A DNA stretch of 64,000 bases, from contig CM072158.1 in NCBI GenBank assembly GCA_036850595.1, forward strand, positions 10,803,422-10,867,421. The letters run 5' to 3'. The notes beneath the pieces are model-generated. The model did not search any database. It was not told the DNA's origin and was given only the letters and a program-made list of their open reading frames with translations. A program made the position numbers and the translations under genes. Below, in pieces: positions 1-12,100 of the stretch. This stretch comes from Rhyacichthys aspro (taxonomy: Eukaryota; Chordata; Actinopteri; Gobiiformes; Rhyacichthyidae). The first letter of the stretch is position 1; every line of letters begins with the position of its first letter.

Positions 1-548
1 CAATGTAGTTTTGCTGTTTTTAAAAATTTACGAAAGGTGTTTGTACTTTTCAAAGACATTTAGGATGTTTTTTACCATGTCTGGAAAAAATATTTCATGC
101 TCTTTGTACAACTGGTTTTAATGACATAGTATTAGCCTATTTTGTAGATTGAATAAAACAGAAGTGAGGCCAAGTGTGAGACCAATTATTATATCACTTT
201 TGTGTACAATTTTTCCTTCATTATATGCAGTTACTGTTATTAGTATCTGCTAAAGCTGTTATAAGAGTAATTTATTTTCTTTTAATTTTTGAGAGTACAA
301 AACTTAAAAGATGATTAATTTGTTTATTGGCATAACTACAATACATTACATGTCATTAATGAAAATGTCATAATAAAACCTTTCATTAAACACAGACATC
401 AATCATAAAATACTGATAACAGGGTGTATAATAAAATATTCACATTTTGTCACCACATCAGATTTTAAAAACAAAGTTAAAACATTTATTGGGAAAAAAA
501 GCAGTAAAACTGCTAAATGACAAAACAGTTTACAGGTAGGAGCTGCCT
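1..548. other. 3' flank of sgo1; AT-rich, no gene seen
   Basis: No open reading frame or conserved exon was recognised here. The stretch is AT-rich. A minus-strand AATAAA at 485-490 lies about 60 nt past the sgo1 stop, and a plus-strand AATAAA lies near 153. In human, KAT2B lies tail-to-tail with SGO1, so the left edge could be the 3' UTR of a plus-strand neighbour. That is inference only. Confidence 0.5.
485..490 (-). promoter_or_regulatory. sgo1: Candidate poly(A) signal of sgo1
   Basis: TTTATT on plus reads AATAAA on minus, about 60 nt beyond the sgo1 stop codon. Position and motif fit a 3'-end signal, but no cleavage site can be proven from sequence. Confidence 0.45.
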
Positions 549-3486
549 TTAGCGACAACCAACAAATGACTCATTGTATTTTTCAAATGGCTGCTGCATT
601 TTCACAGAATTCCTTGATTTCTGCACCGACCGTCTGTCAGACTTCTGCTTGAAAATAGGAGAGCGGAGGAACTGCAAGTCTGTAAATTTGTCTCCACGTC
701 TAAGTTTACTGAAAGAACAAGAATGTATTGAAACTAAAATGTAACAAAAAAAAAAACTTTTGTAAGAAAGGCTGTATTAAAAGGTTAACTAACCCGATTA
801 AGGAGGGCTCTTTGTAGTCAACTGCCATGGTGCAGCGGCGTTTGCGAGCTGGAGTGGAGCAGCGGGTGTCAGAGAGGCGAGATTCACCACAAGGGAACTT
901 GCGATAGGCTGCAGGGGACACATTTGTCACATCACATAGACTCAAGCCCCGCCCAGCTGTCCTCACACTAAACCCACCTGTGGAAATGTGGAGACGGTGT
1001 GAAGCAGTGCCGTGAAAATACAACACAAGTGAACTGACTAGTCAACCACGTGCTGAGCAGTGAGTGATTGTGACAACAGGAAGCTGTGAGACAGGGGGAT
1101 TTTAAGGACTTACGTTTTTTGCATGACTTCACTCTTTGTGTTGGTATTTGGTCAGCTAAAAGTGGTGAATTGTCGCTAGAACAATCTCCAAAATTGGACA
1201 GGACATTGTCAATCCTCATCATCTCAACTTCAACCAGAGGACTGACAGGTGGCAGACAATGCTCCTCGGTGTCTGCTTCGTTAGGATCTGAAGAGTAAGA
1301 CAAAACAATAAAGTTCAGATTAAAATGACAAGTCTATGGTTCTGATCTGTTTACAGAGGTCTTCAGATTAGCAGAGGATGTGAGGAATGCTAGAATTGTT
1401 CCCAGATCAACTAACTGTAGCAAAGCAACTATTATTAACCAAGTCTTTTTTTTATGGTTAAGATAGCCAAATAGTGAGAGGACATAAAGACCAGTTGAGG
1501 TCACAAACTCACAAAAATCCAGGCTTAATAGCAACTACACGAATCCCAGTACACTCACCAGTTGGATTTTCTTGTTCAATCCTTCCTTTCGCTGAACACA
1601 CAGAGTGAGTAACATCAGAAGACTTCCACTCAAGGATTTCTTCCTTCTTGGATCTCTTCACCATAGGACTTGATTCTTCATCCCTAAAAACTACAACAAC
1701 AAAAAAACATGGACTTACTGCTGTCCAATATAAAAGTAAGTTTAGAGTAACTAAAGTCTCACCAGTGAACTCCTGTTGTGGAGGGATGTTTTCATTGTGA
1801 ATTACTTTTTTCGAGAGTCTGCCTCTCCGTGTGGTAATCACAGTCGTCTTTTCAGGGGAAGCCACTTTTTTCCTGCTCTTTTGTGGGACATAGAGGCTGT
1901 CATCTGATTCAGAGGATTGTGATGACAAGGAATCCTTCCCTTTGGACACAACAGGTGATGCTTCAGCTTGTTCTTTTGGCAGAGACTTTTTGCCATCTGT
2001 TACCAGCTGGTTGTCCTCAGCTTTGGCTTTGAACGGTGTAATATGAACTGCCTCCTCACAGTCAAAATCAAATGTGTCATTAAATCCCAGTGAAGTATTG
2101 AGCTTGTTGTTCAGTGTTGTAGACGCTGTTTTTGTGCGTGTGCCTGACCGATCGCGACTCTTAGAACGTGCTCTTGGTTTGGGATTTTCCCATGGTTTCT
2201 TTAATGGGCCGCGCTCTGGTTTCCGTCCTCGCTCAGGTTTCTTCTGAGCTGGTTCTTGTTTCGTTCGGGTCTGCTGAGCTTGTTTCCTTCCAGGCTGTGG
2301 CTGATTGGTGCTTTTGGCTGGAGCAGGTTCAGGTGTAGAGTGCTTAAACTCTTCGATAGGATCTGCTAGCACTGGATCATCACCCTGAAGCGTTTGCCTC
2401 TGGTTTGCATCATCACTGCATATAGGACTTGCTGTGAAAGTCTCCAAACATGCAACAGATTCTCCTTCACTTGTTGCCTTCCATCCTCGTACACGCTCAG
2501 AACGCCTCCTGCTGTTGCTTCTGTCTGTTTGACAACGCCTCACACCCACAGTCGATGGCAACATCACCGGCCTGTCACCTATAGCTACTTGTTTTCTTGA
2601 AGGACCCATGTCTGCAGTAAATAACACAAGATTTTAGTATTACGTGACACAAAAATTAAGCTAAGAACACAGACATAAGTCCACAATTAACCATTCAAGC
2701 TCAAATACAAAATGTATGCGTTTACCTGCACATATGGGTGAGGCCTCTTGTGCAGGAGTTTCATCTAGGTTCTGGCTGATATGTTTCTTTCTGCAAATTT
2801 AGGGGTCAACTTGATAGGAATCACAAACTGTAATGTAATAAGTTGTTTAAGTTGTTGTAAAATTACCCTTGAGATTCCATGAGGCTTTGAAGTTGGACAA
2901 CGTTGTTCGTAGATTTATTCTAAAAAGACAAATTTTGAACATTTATTTACCGTAATATAAAATAATCAGTTTCAATCATACTGAAAAATAAACAGTTTAT
3001 CAATCAAGAAGTGCTGGTTATACCTCTGAAGAGTTTGCAGATATAGCTTCCTGTTCTTTGAGTTTCTTCTTGAGCAGCAGGAGGTGAAGAAACAGAGCCT
3101 GTTGTTCCCTTTTCAGCTGCAGAATCACTGCATTACCATGCTTCACCTTTTCTTTTTCAGCTTGCAACGCCAAAGCCAGTGCTTTGTTGTTCTGTTGGAC
3201 GCCCTTCAGAATTGTGTGTGTGGAGGTAGTCCCTGTGAAAACAAATGTAACAGCTAAAATGTTAAGTTTCCATTTCATCAACTATCCCGGCTACACATTT
3301 TGGCATATCACAGTACTTTGAACCATTGATCTTTGACTTACCGCTGATTTTGTTTATCATCCTGGGTCGTCCTCTGTTTGGGGCTGAAACACTGGCTAAA
3401 CGTTTGTTCCTCTTCTCTTTCATTTTCTCCTTAATTTCCTCCAGACTTTGCTGAAAAGACTTTTTCTTCACCCGTTCTTTCGCCAT
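549..3486 (-). CDS. sgo1: Shugoshin 1, protector of centromeric cohesion
   Basis: Coding exons (minus, 5' to 3'): 3342-3486, 3024-3232, 2867-2919, 2726-2790, 1763-2611, 1559-1675, 1114-1287, 794-908, 549-708. Together they give 1887 nt and 628 aa in one consistent frame. The N-terminus (MAKERVKKKSFQQSLEEIKE) and the following coiled coil (residues about 50-115) match the shugoshin family, where this segment dimerises and binds PP2A-B56. The middle exon is long, basic and low in conservation, as usual. The C-box at about 562-597 (CTMAVDYKEPSL, then KLRRGDKFTDLQFL) is the motif that reads phosphorylated H2A at centromeres. Known role: it shields cohesin from phosphorylation and separase until anaphase. 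The start is fixed by the conserved MAKER. Exon 6 has an ambiguous acceptor (1675, or 1683 out of frame). The family is certain, and SGO1 over SGO2 is supported by the N-terminus and the znf385d neighbour. Confidence 0.93.
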
Positions 3487-3814
3487 GGCTCCGGATCTTT
3501 ATTATGCACACATTTTTAAGACTTTAATCAAACAGTCAGCAGTTTAATGGGTAAAAGATAACGCCAACAGACAACGAGCATATTAGCTAGCTAGTTTAGC
3601 ATGCTTCGTGGCGTTTGTAAAACCATTAGTCTGTGTATAGCACATTTATAACGGCGCTTTATGCAAATTACAAAATAAATAAATGCTACTTACTTGCGTT
3701 ATTATATGTCTAATGTTTTAGAGATCAGCTTCTTCAAAAAAATGTGCCTGTGCCTTTTTAAAGACCAAAACAACGCATTTTATCACAGCCCATCCGCCTC
3801 TCAGTCAGTTGACG

Positions 3815-3844
3815 TTCGAATTGTGTGCCTCGGCTGGTGATTGG
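3815..3844 (-). promoter_or_regulatory. sgo1: sgo1 promoter: CCAAT box plus CHR-like element
   Basis: On the minus strand a CCAAT box (3844-3840) is followed 19 bp later by TTCGAA (3815-3820), which fits the TTYGAA form of the cell-cycle homology region. CCAAT upstream of a CHR is the known layout of G2/M promoters bound by NF-Y and MuvB/DREAM, which fits a mitotic gene. A possible non-coding first exon ends at 3694 (donor GTAAGTAG). The motif match is seen; use is inferred. Confidence 0.4.
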
Positions 3845-5453
3845 ATCAAATAAACTACGTCATTTCCGCATGGTTACAGTCACCATTTGTGTTCGCTAGA
3901 GGGCGCTAGTAAACAACATATTTTCTAGAAAGATGTTGTGACATACAGAGATGTACAGCATTATCCCACTCCTTAGACACATAACTAGAGATTACAAAAT
4001 TGCAAAATACTGCTGTAATTACTAAACATTTTTTATTAGATGAGTATTTATGAACCCTGTGTAATTTTGCACTAAAATGATTCATGATTTTTGCTGCCTG
4101 TGGGAAGAAAGAGTAATATTATTAATCATTAACAAAGCTTTTAAATAATACTAGACATACTACTATATAATATACTATATATACTAATATAATTGCACGG
4201 TAGCCGTCTTGAGAAGACTTAAATGTTAATTCAAGAAAAACCTTTGCTTGACATTCACATTGTGGTGTTTTCTGTCATTTTACAAAAGCCCCACATATTA
4301 TTCATCCACTTCTTTTCTGCTTCCATGCAGTCAATATACATTTTTATCCAGCTCAGGTTTTGCCCCACACAAATGTTCCATAAATACTGGATTGAATACC
4401 AATTCATGATGTAATTTATTTTCCTGAGTGAAAGTCAGACAGTGTAGAAACCTGCACCAAGTCCTGCACCACACTACAGCTAATGCAACATCCATTTGTG
4501 CCGCCAGTGAGGATCCAAGAAAGTGTCTGTGAGAGTCAACTAAATGGCATATCGAGGTTGCACAAAGGTTTTCAGTAACACATGGGTGTTGTCAGTGTCG
4601 CCCACTAAAAACAAATGACTTCAGCAACAGCCTTGTGCTTAAGACTTTAGTGAAGTGAATCATACCTAGTCTTTCTTCACAAACCTTCGGTGCATTTATG
4701 TTCCCAACTGAGTCCTTTTATGGTGCTTATATATAACTGCATGTAAGCACACAAAAATAAATACACATAAAATGACTATGTCTATAATGTTAATTCTAAC
4801 CCTAAATTGCCATATTCCAGCAACAGGCAAGCTCTTAGAATAGGTCAGGAGTGTGAATAAGTGTTGCAAGTGCTCTTTACAGTTGCACCGTGACTCACTG
4901 TTTCAATAATATAATCACTTCTGTTTAACTACAGTATTATTCCCTCTAAAAGCAGCTAGGGAAGGGACTTGTGTGGAAGCGTATTTGGAGCATGTATGGT
5001 ATTGAAAAATATAGCATACAGATAGATTGCTGGAGTGACCCCACAGGGTTAAGCTCGGCTTAATGGACAAATCCATCATCCAGTTGTTTCATGCACCCCT
5101 CACTGGTCATATGTCTGACTCCTGCAGTTAAACCTATTATCACAGGTATGAGGGAAAGACAGAAGAAAATGCAACAGAATAATGAGACTGAGGAATACTA
5201 CAATTTTACTAGAATATTAGTCTAGAAATATGCAAGTGGACTTTGTATAGCAGTCTTGTTGCATGTGTCATTACTGCAATATCCATAGATGACTCAATCA
5301 CAATTGCATCACTCGCTTTGCAACAGCCACTATTTGAAGATTACTGGTTTAATGATTAAATGTTACCTGCAAGAACTTTTAAAGTGATATATGAATGTAA
5401 TTTGGTGTTTTGCAGCATGGCCGGCTTACATTTTGGGAATAAATAAATGGTAC
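3845..5453. other. Intergenic DNA upstream of sgo1, no gene seen
   Basis: AT-rich sequence with only short chance reading frames. No splice-flanked conserved exon, RNA gene or repeat family was recognised. Confidence 0.5.
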
Positions 5454-5878
5454 TTCTATATCAGTGGTGTTAAACTCAAAGTGGTGTGGGGCTGCCAAAG
5501 TTAATAAGAATCCTTTCAGGGGCTAAAGATGGTGATATTTGGAAGCTTTTATTAAATTTTAAATGTGAAATTTCATCTTCATTTGAGTTTTACAAAGGCT
5601 TATCACACACACAATCATTTCCTCCTTTTATTGAAACTGGTTTTAGATGGATTTGGACAGGTTTTGGTCAGATTTCAACAGGTTTTATTTGAATTTGAAC
5701 AGGATTTAGATGGATTTGGACAGGGTTTAGGCAGATTTTATTTATCCTTGTAGCAAAAATCCGATCCATCTAAAACATCTTCAAATCCAATTAAAACCTA
5801 GTGCAAAAAATATCACCTTGCATTGCAAAGGGCCGCATTTGGCCCCTGGGCCTTGAGTTTGACATGTGTGTTCTATAT
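5454..5878. mobile_element. Non-autonomous hAT element with perfect 8-bp target-site duplication
   Basis: The element body is 5462-5870. Its left end reads CAGTGGTGTTAAACTCAA and the right end, reverse-complemented, reads CACACATGTCAAACTCAA, so the termini are inverted repeats of the CAGGGGTGTCAAACTC hAT type. The 8-bp flanks are identical: TTCTATAT at 5454-5461 and 5871-5878, the length hAT transposases make. Inside, at about 5640-5745, lie about five copies of a 20-21 bp unit related to the larger array at 16.4-16.7 kb. There is no transposase frame, so it needed one in trans. Confidence 0.85.
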
Positions 5879-8800
5879 GGTGTGGCTAAAACTACATCCG
5901 ATCCCCTCAAAGTTACAACAAACTCCCATAAAGATGAACAGTATTGTCTTTTACTGTGACAGTTTCTAACTACAAATGCACTTATATCATTAACTTCACA
6001 AATCCATCTTTATAGTCAGTCCAATCAGCACAGTGAAAAGCTCTTTCGATTTTCTTTCCAGATGAAAAGTATTAACTCTAATCTGAACTCATCTGTGCCA
6101 GAAATATGGAAAAAGTGCTCATCTGTGCGGTGCGTTGCTCATAATGTATCTTAATGAAATCATAACACTGGCTGGTGTAGCCATCCAAAGCAAACTTTAA
6201 AAATAAAACAGCATGAGAAAATGGATCCTGTTCAGTGGGTATTTAATTGAAAGGACAGTATAATGGAATATAGACATAGCAGCACATCCTAATCATGCTC
6301 AGAACTTGTGTTTGATTCAGGAGTGAATGAAAATGCCTCCAGTGCTCTCTGTAACCTACATTATCCAGATGCAAATAGTGTAATTAAAATGAACTATATT
6401 TAGATCACTTTCACTGTGTTGATTGGTATCACTAATAACAGCCAAAAACAACCACCTTAAATATGCGACGGATTGTTCAGTACTTGGACAAGTCAAACCA
6501 TGTTGGTGCTTCACTTTACTATGAACCCTAATGACAGCAACACTGAACTCCAGACACAACTGCAGGGCGAAGAAAGAAAAAAGGCTGCTCTCGAATGCCC
6601 CACAGAGCAAATTACTGCACAGCCTACTACCCCCACAGTGGAGGAAACTAGAGATGACGGGCCGTGTTTGAACTTTTAACTTCTGTTTCCGGCACAGCTG
6701 TTGTTTATGCCAATGCGTCTCTGTGCCCACCTACCTTTGTCTTCCAGAGACTCAAACAGCCAGCCATGTCTGTAGGAGGAAAATATGATTTAAGATGCAA
6801 AGGTTTATGTTTGGCACATAAACAAACACAACGCGGCCAATTAGTCATTATAAGGCAAAGACTAAATGCCCAAAGTCAAAGGGTAGGTCCTTACCATGGT
6901 GCATGTCAGACTAAAATGGTCTCTCCAAAATCTTCACTTTGTAGCGCAGTGGGGCTACTAACACAGCAGGTTACAAGCTGCAAAGTGCCCGTTTAACTTT
7001 TCCTGTTGCCAAACCTGAACCGTACCACAAGCCTCGACAAACTACAGTCATGACTCATCATACCATGCCACATAAAGCCAGACATGCCCCTTGTTTCAAA
7101 AAAAGTGGCAGCCATTGTCATAAAGCCATATAGCGTTTAGCAGTTACCTTGGTCATGCACAGTTGAAGCAGTAATAGCAATCTTTTGGATTCTATAGGAT
7201 TTCCTTCATGTCTCATAGGCTAACACCTTTTAACAAAATACATCAGAACAGACACGTCAAACTTATTTTTGTGTTAACAGTCACAAAAATAAGGCAATTT
7301 GTGACTCCTTGCTGCTTGGACATAATTACTGCTGCTTGTTGTGACATTAAAATATGTTTTTACTCCAAATGACGACTGCTTTTTGACCACTGCATAAAAA
7401 GGCTTCAGTAGAATGAAAAAAAAAAAAAAAAAGCTCCTCTCCAAGGTTCATAATGTGATTTTCCTGAGCTGACCATCCTTTGTTTTTATCCAAACTGATA
7501 ATGGAGCATTTACGTCAGGATCTCTCATTATTTCTTTAATCACAGTCTTCTTTTTAGTGAACGGGAAACTGTGCTGCCCTCATTTGCCACGCACGTCATT
7601 TTTATCTTTGTACTCAGTCCACATTAAAATCCATGGATACAAATTGCCAGCTTTTGTACAGAGATATATATGTAGTTATCTGTGTATAAGTGTGGAAAAA
7701 GACACTCAAGTGGGGGTTGAGCTGAGAGGCCAGGATCCTGACACACTGTATAAAACGGGCCGTCCCACACACAGATGTTCACAATCAGCACCCGATTAAT
7801 AATAATAATAATAATGACTGCTGTGACAAGTGGGAGAATCAGTGCAGTGATTGATTGGCTTATACTTTTCTCAACTGGCCGCTGGAAATATTTACTTTGG
7901 AGTGGTAGCATGAAGCAAAGTAGCCCAAAATATCCAACTAATTAATCCAGTTTAGTGTCAGTTGACTGATGAAAGAAAAATTGGGTCTGAAAGGTCATGG
8001 AAAGATCAAAACAGCAATCACTTGAAAAAAATAAGGGCTCCCATCACAACAAAATTAGTTTATACTTTTGACAAAGACGCAATGGATGAACATAGTATTG
8101 TTACACCTTAAGGCTATAAAATGTAGCTTCATTTAAAAAATGAGTTTGCTCAAAAACACAGAAAATTGTCAGACAGAGCACTCCTGCTTTGAATTATGTC
8201 TGTGGGGGAAAAAACTGGAGGCAAAAGGTAATCTGTGGATTTTAAGTCATAAAGAGGTGAGTCTTCGAAAACCAAATAAAGACATGGGACTTTGTTTCTA
8301 AGGAAAATGACTTAAAATAGACTGAGCGTTATCTAGTAGTATGCTGTTTAGGAGGGAGGATGGAAATAGGATTAACTTTGAATGGAGCGCCATGTGTTTT
8401 TGGCTGCAGCACAGTCAGTATGTAGGTTCAACATGAGGATTTAAGCAAATCAAACCTTAAAATGGACTGAGCCAGGATTAAACCTGCATCAATTTTCAGT
8501 CTCAGTTTTACATATTTATTCAAATAGTCTAGAGAATATATAGAGATATTTTACATTCATTATTTATTGTAAAATAAACATCTTCAATCAGCCATGCTCT
8601 GTTACCATTGACAGTCATATGCAGATTATCATTACAAATATAATCATCATAGAGTTACAGCCAATATGTTCTCACTAGACCATTACCCATAAAAGTTTTC
8701 TGGGGACTCTTACACTCATGTGGTGTTTAGATATTGCATAGAAAGCTTGAAATTGAGTTCAAGTTGACGTACTGATGTCCAGTATTAATAATTGTAGTTT

Positions 8801-8896
8801 GAGTTAAACCCCTTTGTGCTGTTGTCAACCACAACCCAGCTTTTGCATGTATTGTGTCAATTTCCACCTCACAAAATCTTCATGAAGCAACTATTT
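5879..8896. other. Intergenic DNA between the hAT element and the znf385d 3' end
   Basis: No gene was recognised. It holds an A-run near 7418-7433, an (AAT)n repeat at 7796-7815 and only short, unconserved reading frames. The right part could be long znf385d 3' UTR. Confidence 0.5.
7796..7815. repeat. (AAT)n microsatellite
   Basis: About six tandem AAT units in intergenic DNA. Confidence 0.8.
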
Positions 8897-8909
8897 TTTA
8901 TTATTTATT
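8897..8909 (-). promoter_or_regulatory. znf385d: Candidate poly(A) signals of znf385d
   Basis: Two adjacent minus-strand AATAAA hexamers (8897-8902 and 8904-8909) lie about 215 nt past the znf385d stop codon. Plausible 3'-end signals, unproven. Confidence 0.4.
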
Positions 8910-9122
8910 ATCTTGAAGACAGTAGCAGTAGCAGCATGGCGGGGCTGTATATCTATGATGTCTACATCTGTGCATTGAAACAACAGGATTCTCAGAAAAT
9001 ACTGTTCTTTTTGTGCATCCTCTGTTCAACCCTGTCCTTGTCTCTTCAATCTGGGTTCACACATGTCGGTGCTGCATGAGTCTACATCTCATTTCAGAGC
9101 GGATTAAGTCATATGGCTTGTG

Positions 9123-12100
9123 TCAGTACGGTGAGAACAGAACTGGGCCGTGTGTGGAGCATATGGGTCCAGGTGCCGGATGCAGCACGGCTTGGGGGAG
9201 GGGCTGGCTCTGGAAAAGCGCTGGGTTTGAGTTTGAAGCCGGCCGCAGAGGGAACGGGGGCATTGTCGCCATAGCAGCTGTGGCGGCCGCCGCAACAGAA
9301 ATCTGGCGCTGAAGGAGACAAGACGTAAGAGGTTTGGCCAAGTCCTGGCTCTTCCTCAGAGCCAATCGAATCTGAGGAAGAAAATACCACTGAGTTCAGA
9401 AAAGGACAGTGAAGATAAACTACTGAAAGGTATTTGGCCAAAGTATTCTAATCTACTCCTGGAATTGACTTGTATGTGTCTCCAGAAATATGTGTCGAGT
9501 GAAACTTCGCAGGTTACTCACAGTGTGGAAGCCCTGGTGGTGGCGCTGGCTGGGAGAATACGGGCTGAACTTGGGCTTAGCTGGTTTACCTGCAGCTCGG
9601 TCCTTGTGCCTCCTGCTGCTGATGTGCTACAGAGCGTGAGAGACACATTTAAATTCACCGAGAAGCAAAGCCCAGACTCAGCCGAGCATATCAACAGCGC
9701 TCAAATCTGCATAATCACAGGACAAATGAAAGGAAGTCTAATCACAGTTCCTATTTGTCATTTCAGGCTGAACCTTCGTTTTCTGTACAATTCAAAATAT
9801 TCACGGGGGCGGGTATGGGAGATCTTTTTGATTTGATTGACAGGCGCAAACAGATGGCAGAGCGCACAGGCTGCAGCAAACTCCTAAATATTCATGAGCA
9901 CCTGGCCAAAGTTAACTTTTAAACATTCCGCGATGTAGACCCACTCTGTGCATTCCCGTCACGAGCGAGAACATCATATTCAGATGCGGCTTGAAAGAGG
10001 CCAGGCTTATAGTGGCTTTGAGCTCATTATCTTGAGGGATGTGTGGAGCGAACCCACTGCAGCGACAGGTGTGAGATCTTTGCAGTGTAATTTGGCATAA
10101 AATCAGCGCCGCTCTGATGTGCACACGCCGATGCCTGATGGATAAAGTGACTATAGATGTATTAATGCGTTTGACTCACCAAACTGTGAGTGACTGAGCG
10201 CCAAGTCTGTTTGGTGTCTGATGTGTGTTTGTGCTGCCCTCACATTTTCAGAAAAAACACAAGAATCATTATCTTTTACAGTAAAAACAACTACACTACA
10301 GAACTACAATACTTCACACTGATATGTTTAAGAATGACTGTCTCTTCACCTTTTACTGACCTGTTTGAGTTGTGTTTCGGAGTTGACGTGCACATCACAG
10401 ATCTCACAGTGAAAGGTTTTGTTCTGCAGTCCCGTGGAGGACTCGGGCGACACTGCCAATTTCGACTTGACCCCTGTCCTCGGAAAAGACTTAATTGCTC
10501 CGTCGCCACTTCTGGCCTCCAGCATCGTCTTGTGTTTAGTGCCTTGGAGCGAGAGCGTAACTCAGTGAGGAGTGTTAAAGTATCCTAACCTTAAGCTGGG
10601 AGTGAATTATACGTGTTGTAAATCCCTCACCGCTGTTGTGAGCCTGGAGCTGGGAGGCAGAGTTGACAGCCACCTTGCACAGAGAGCAGTAAAGAAGACG
10701 GATGGCCTTTTCTTCCTCAGTCTCGTCCTCAGGAGGCGAGTCCACCTCTCCTTCTTTTTGAGCTTCCTTCTCTTTTGCTTTTGGACAAGGTGAGTGTGCA
10801 GGGTCAGAGGGCACAGTTTCAGTGGAGCCACCGCTCGAAGGTGTTGCCTCTGAGGAAGGGACTGGGGATGAAGGCTCTGAAATGAACACCAACAAAGACA
10901 TGCACATTCATTGAGATTCAGAAAAGACAATAAACAAAAATATAATTAAGAACTGACAATACATCTACTTCCAAACAAGCATTAGTGTGGCTACTGTAGC
11001 CTCAGTGCAGTTTGATTGGAAAAAAGAGACTGGGGCACCATCAAACCTAATCTCAATTTGTTGTAAAAACACTCAATAGGGGTAAATAGCTAATTCATTT
11101 ACCCTTTGACTAAAAAAAAAAAGTATATATATCACCAACAGTTGCTTCAGCAGGAATCAGTTAAAGCCACTCTGAACTTAAAGCAGTTTTTTTTTAGTTG
11201 ACATTCTCCAATGTAGTCCATTAAACTCTGCAGAACAGACAACTCACCAGGGTTTAGAGATACTAATATCTATATTATTACACTTATTTTCCTATTCCCT
11301 CTTGGACACACCTCTCTGCACTTAAACTGTCACTTTATATACACCAAGCGCATTATCTTGAGAGAGCGACTTGTCTAGTTTTTCTTGAGAAGCACACGCT
11401 TTACTAATAACGATGGTTATCTCTGGCTGAGTGGGCATCTGTTTGTTAACATTGATTCCTCCACTTCTTAAGACCACCGAGGCTGTTTGCCAAAGTGATC
11501 TTTCAGAGCACTCATGCCGACTTATTCACTTATTGAACTCCAAACTGTAAATGATCACTTCTTCCCTCTTTCTCACAAACACCTCTAACATCAAGGGCTG
11601 TCAATCGTAATTTGTCCGGCTCTTGCTCTTTAGCTTCTCGCAGTACGTATTACTTGCATTGCTTACCGCCCACACACTTTCAAAAGAAGCAGGCTTGAGC
11701 CGGCGTACGATCAGACTGGAAAGCAGTAGATGCCCTCCCTGATCTTCTCTTACATACACACACACTATATTAAACAGAACATGCCGCTCACACACTGGCG
11801 CTGTTACCCACAGATTATATCCAAAGCGTGTGTTTTTGATCACAAGAGGCTATGAATCAGGGTCAGTAAATAGAGACATGAGCGAGCACAAGATAATACT
11901 CAAGCTTTAATCTCTTCGCAGTGAAACCTGACGCAGCAGGAGGTTTATGACTTCAAAGAGTTAAAGTCGTGACTGGGGAAAAAAGGTCTGAGCTGTGTAT
12001 GGGTAATGCCTGACGCTCGCTCACACACACACACACCTCCTGATGCTGTGTCAGAGCTCGAGGGCTGAGAGCACTGTGACGAGAAGATATGCGACGTGGT

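Noticed and set aside
1509..2627. A single 372-codon sgo1 frame as an uninterrupted gene
   Set aside because: It spans exon 5, an intron and exon 6. It lacks the conserved N-terminus, and the middle part is a translated polypyrimidine tract.
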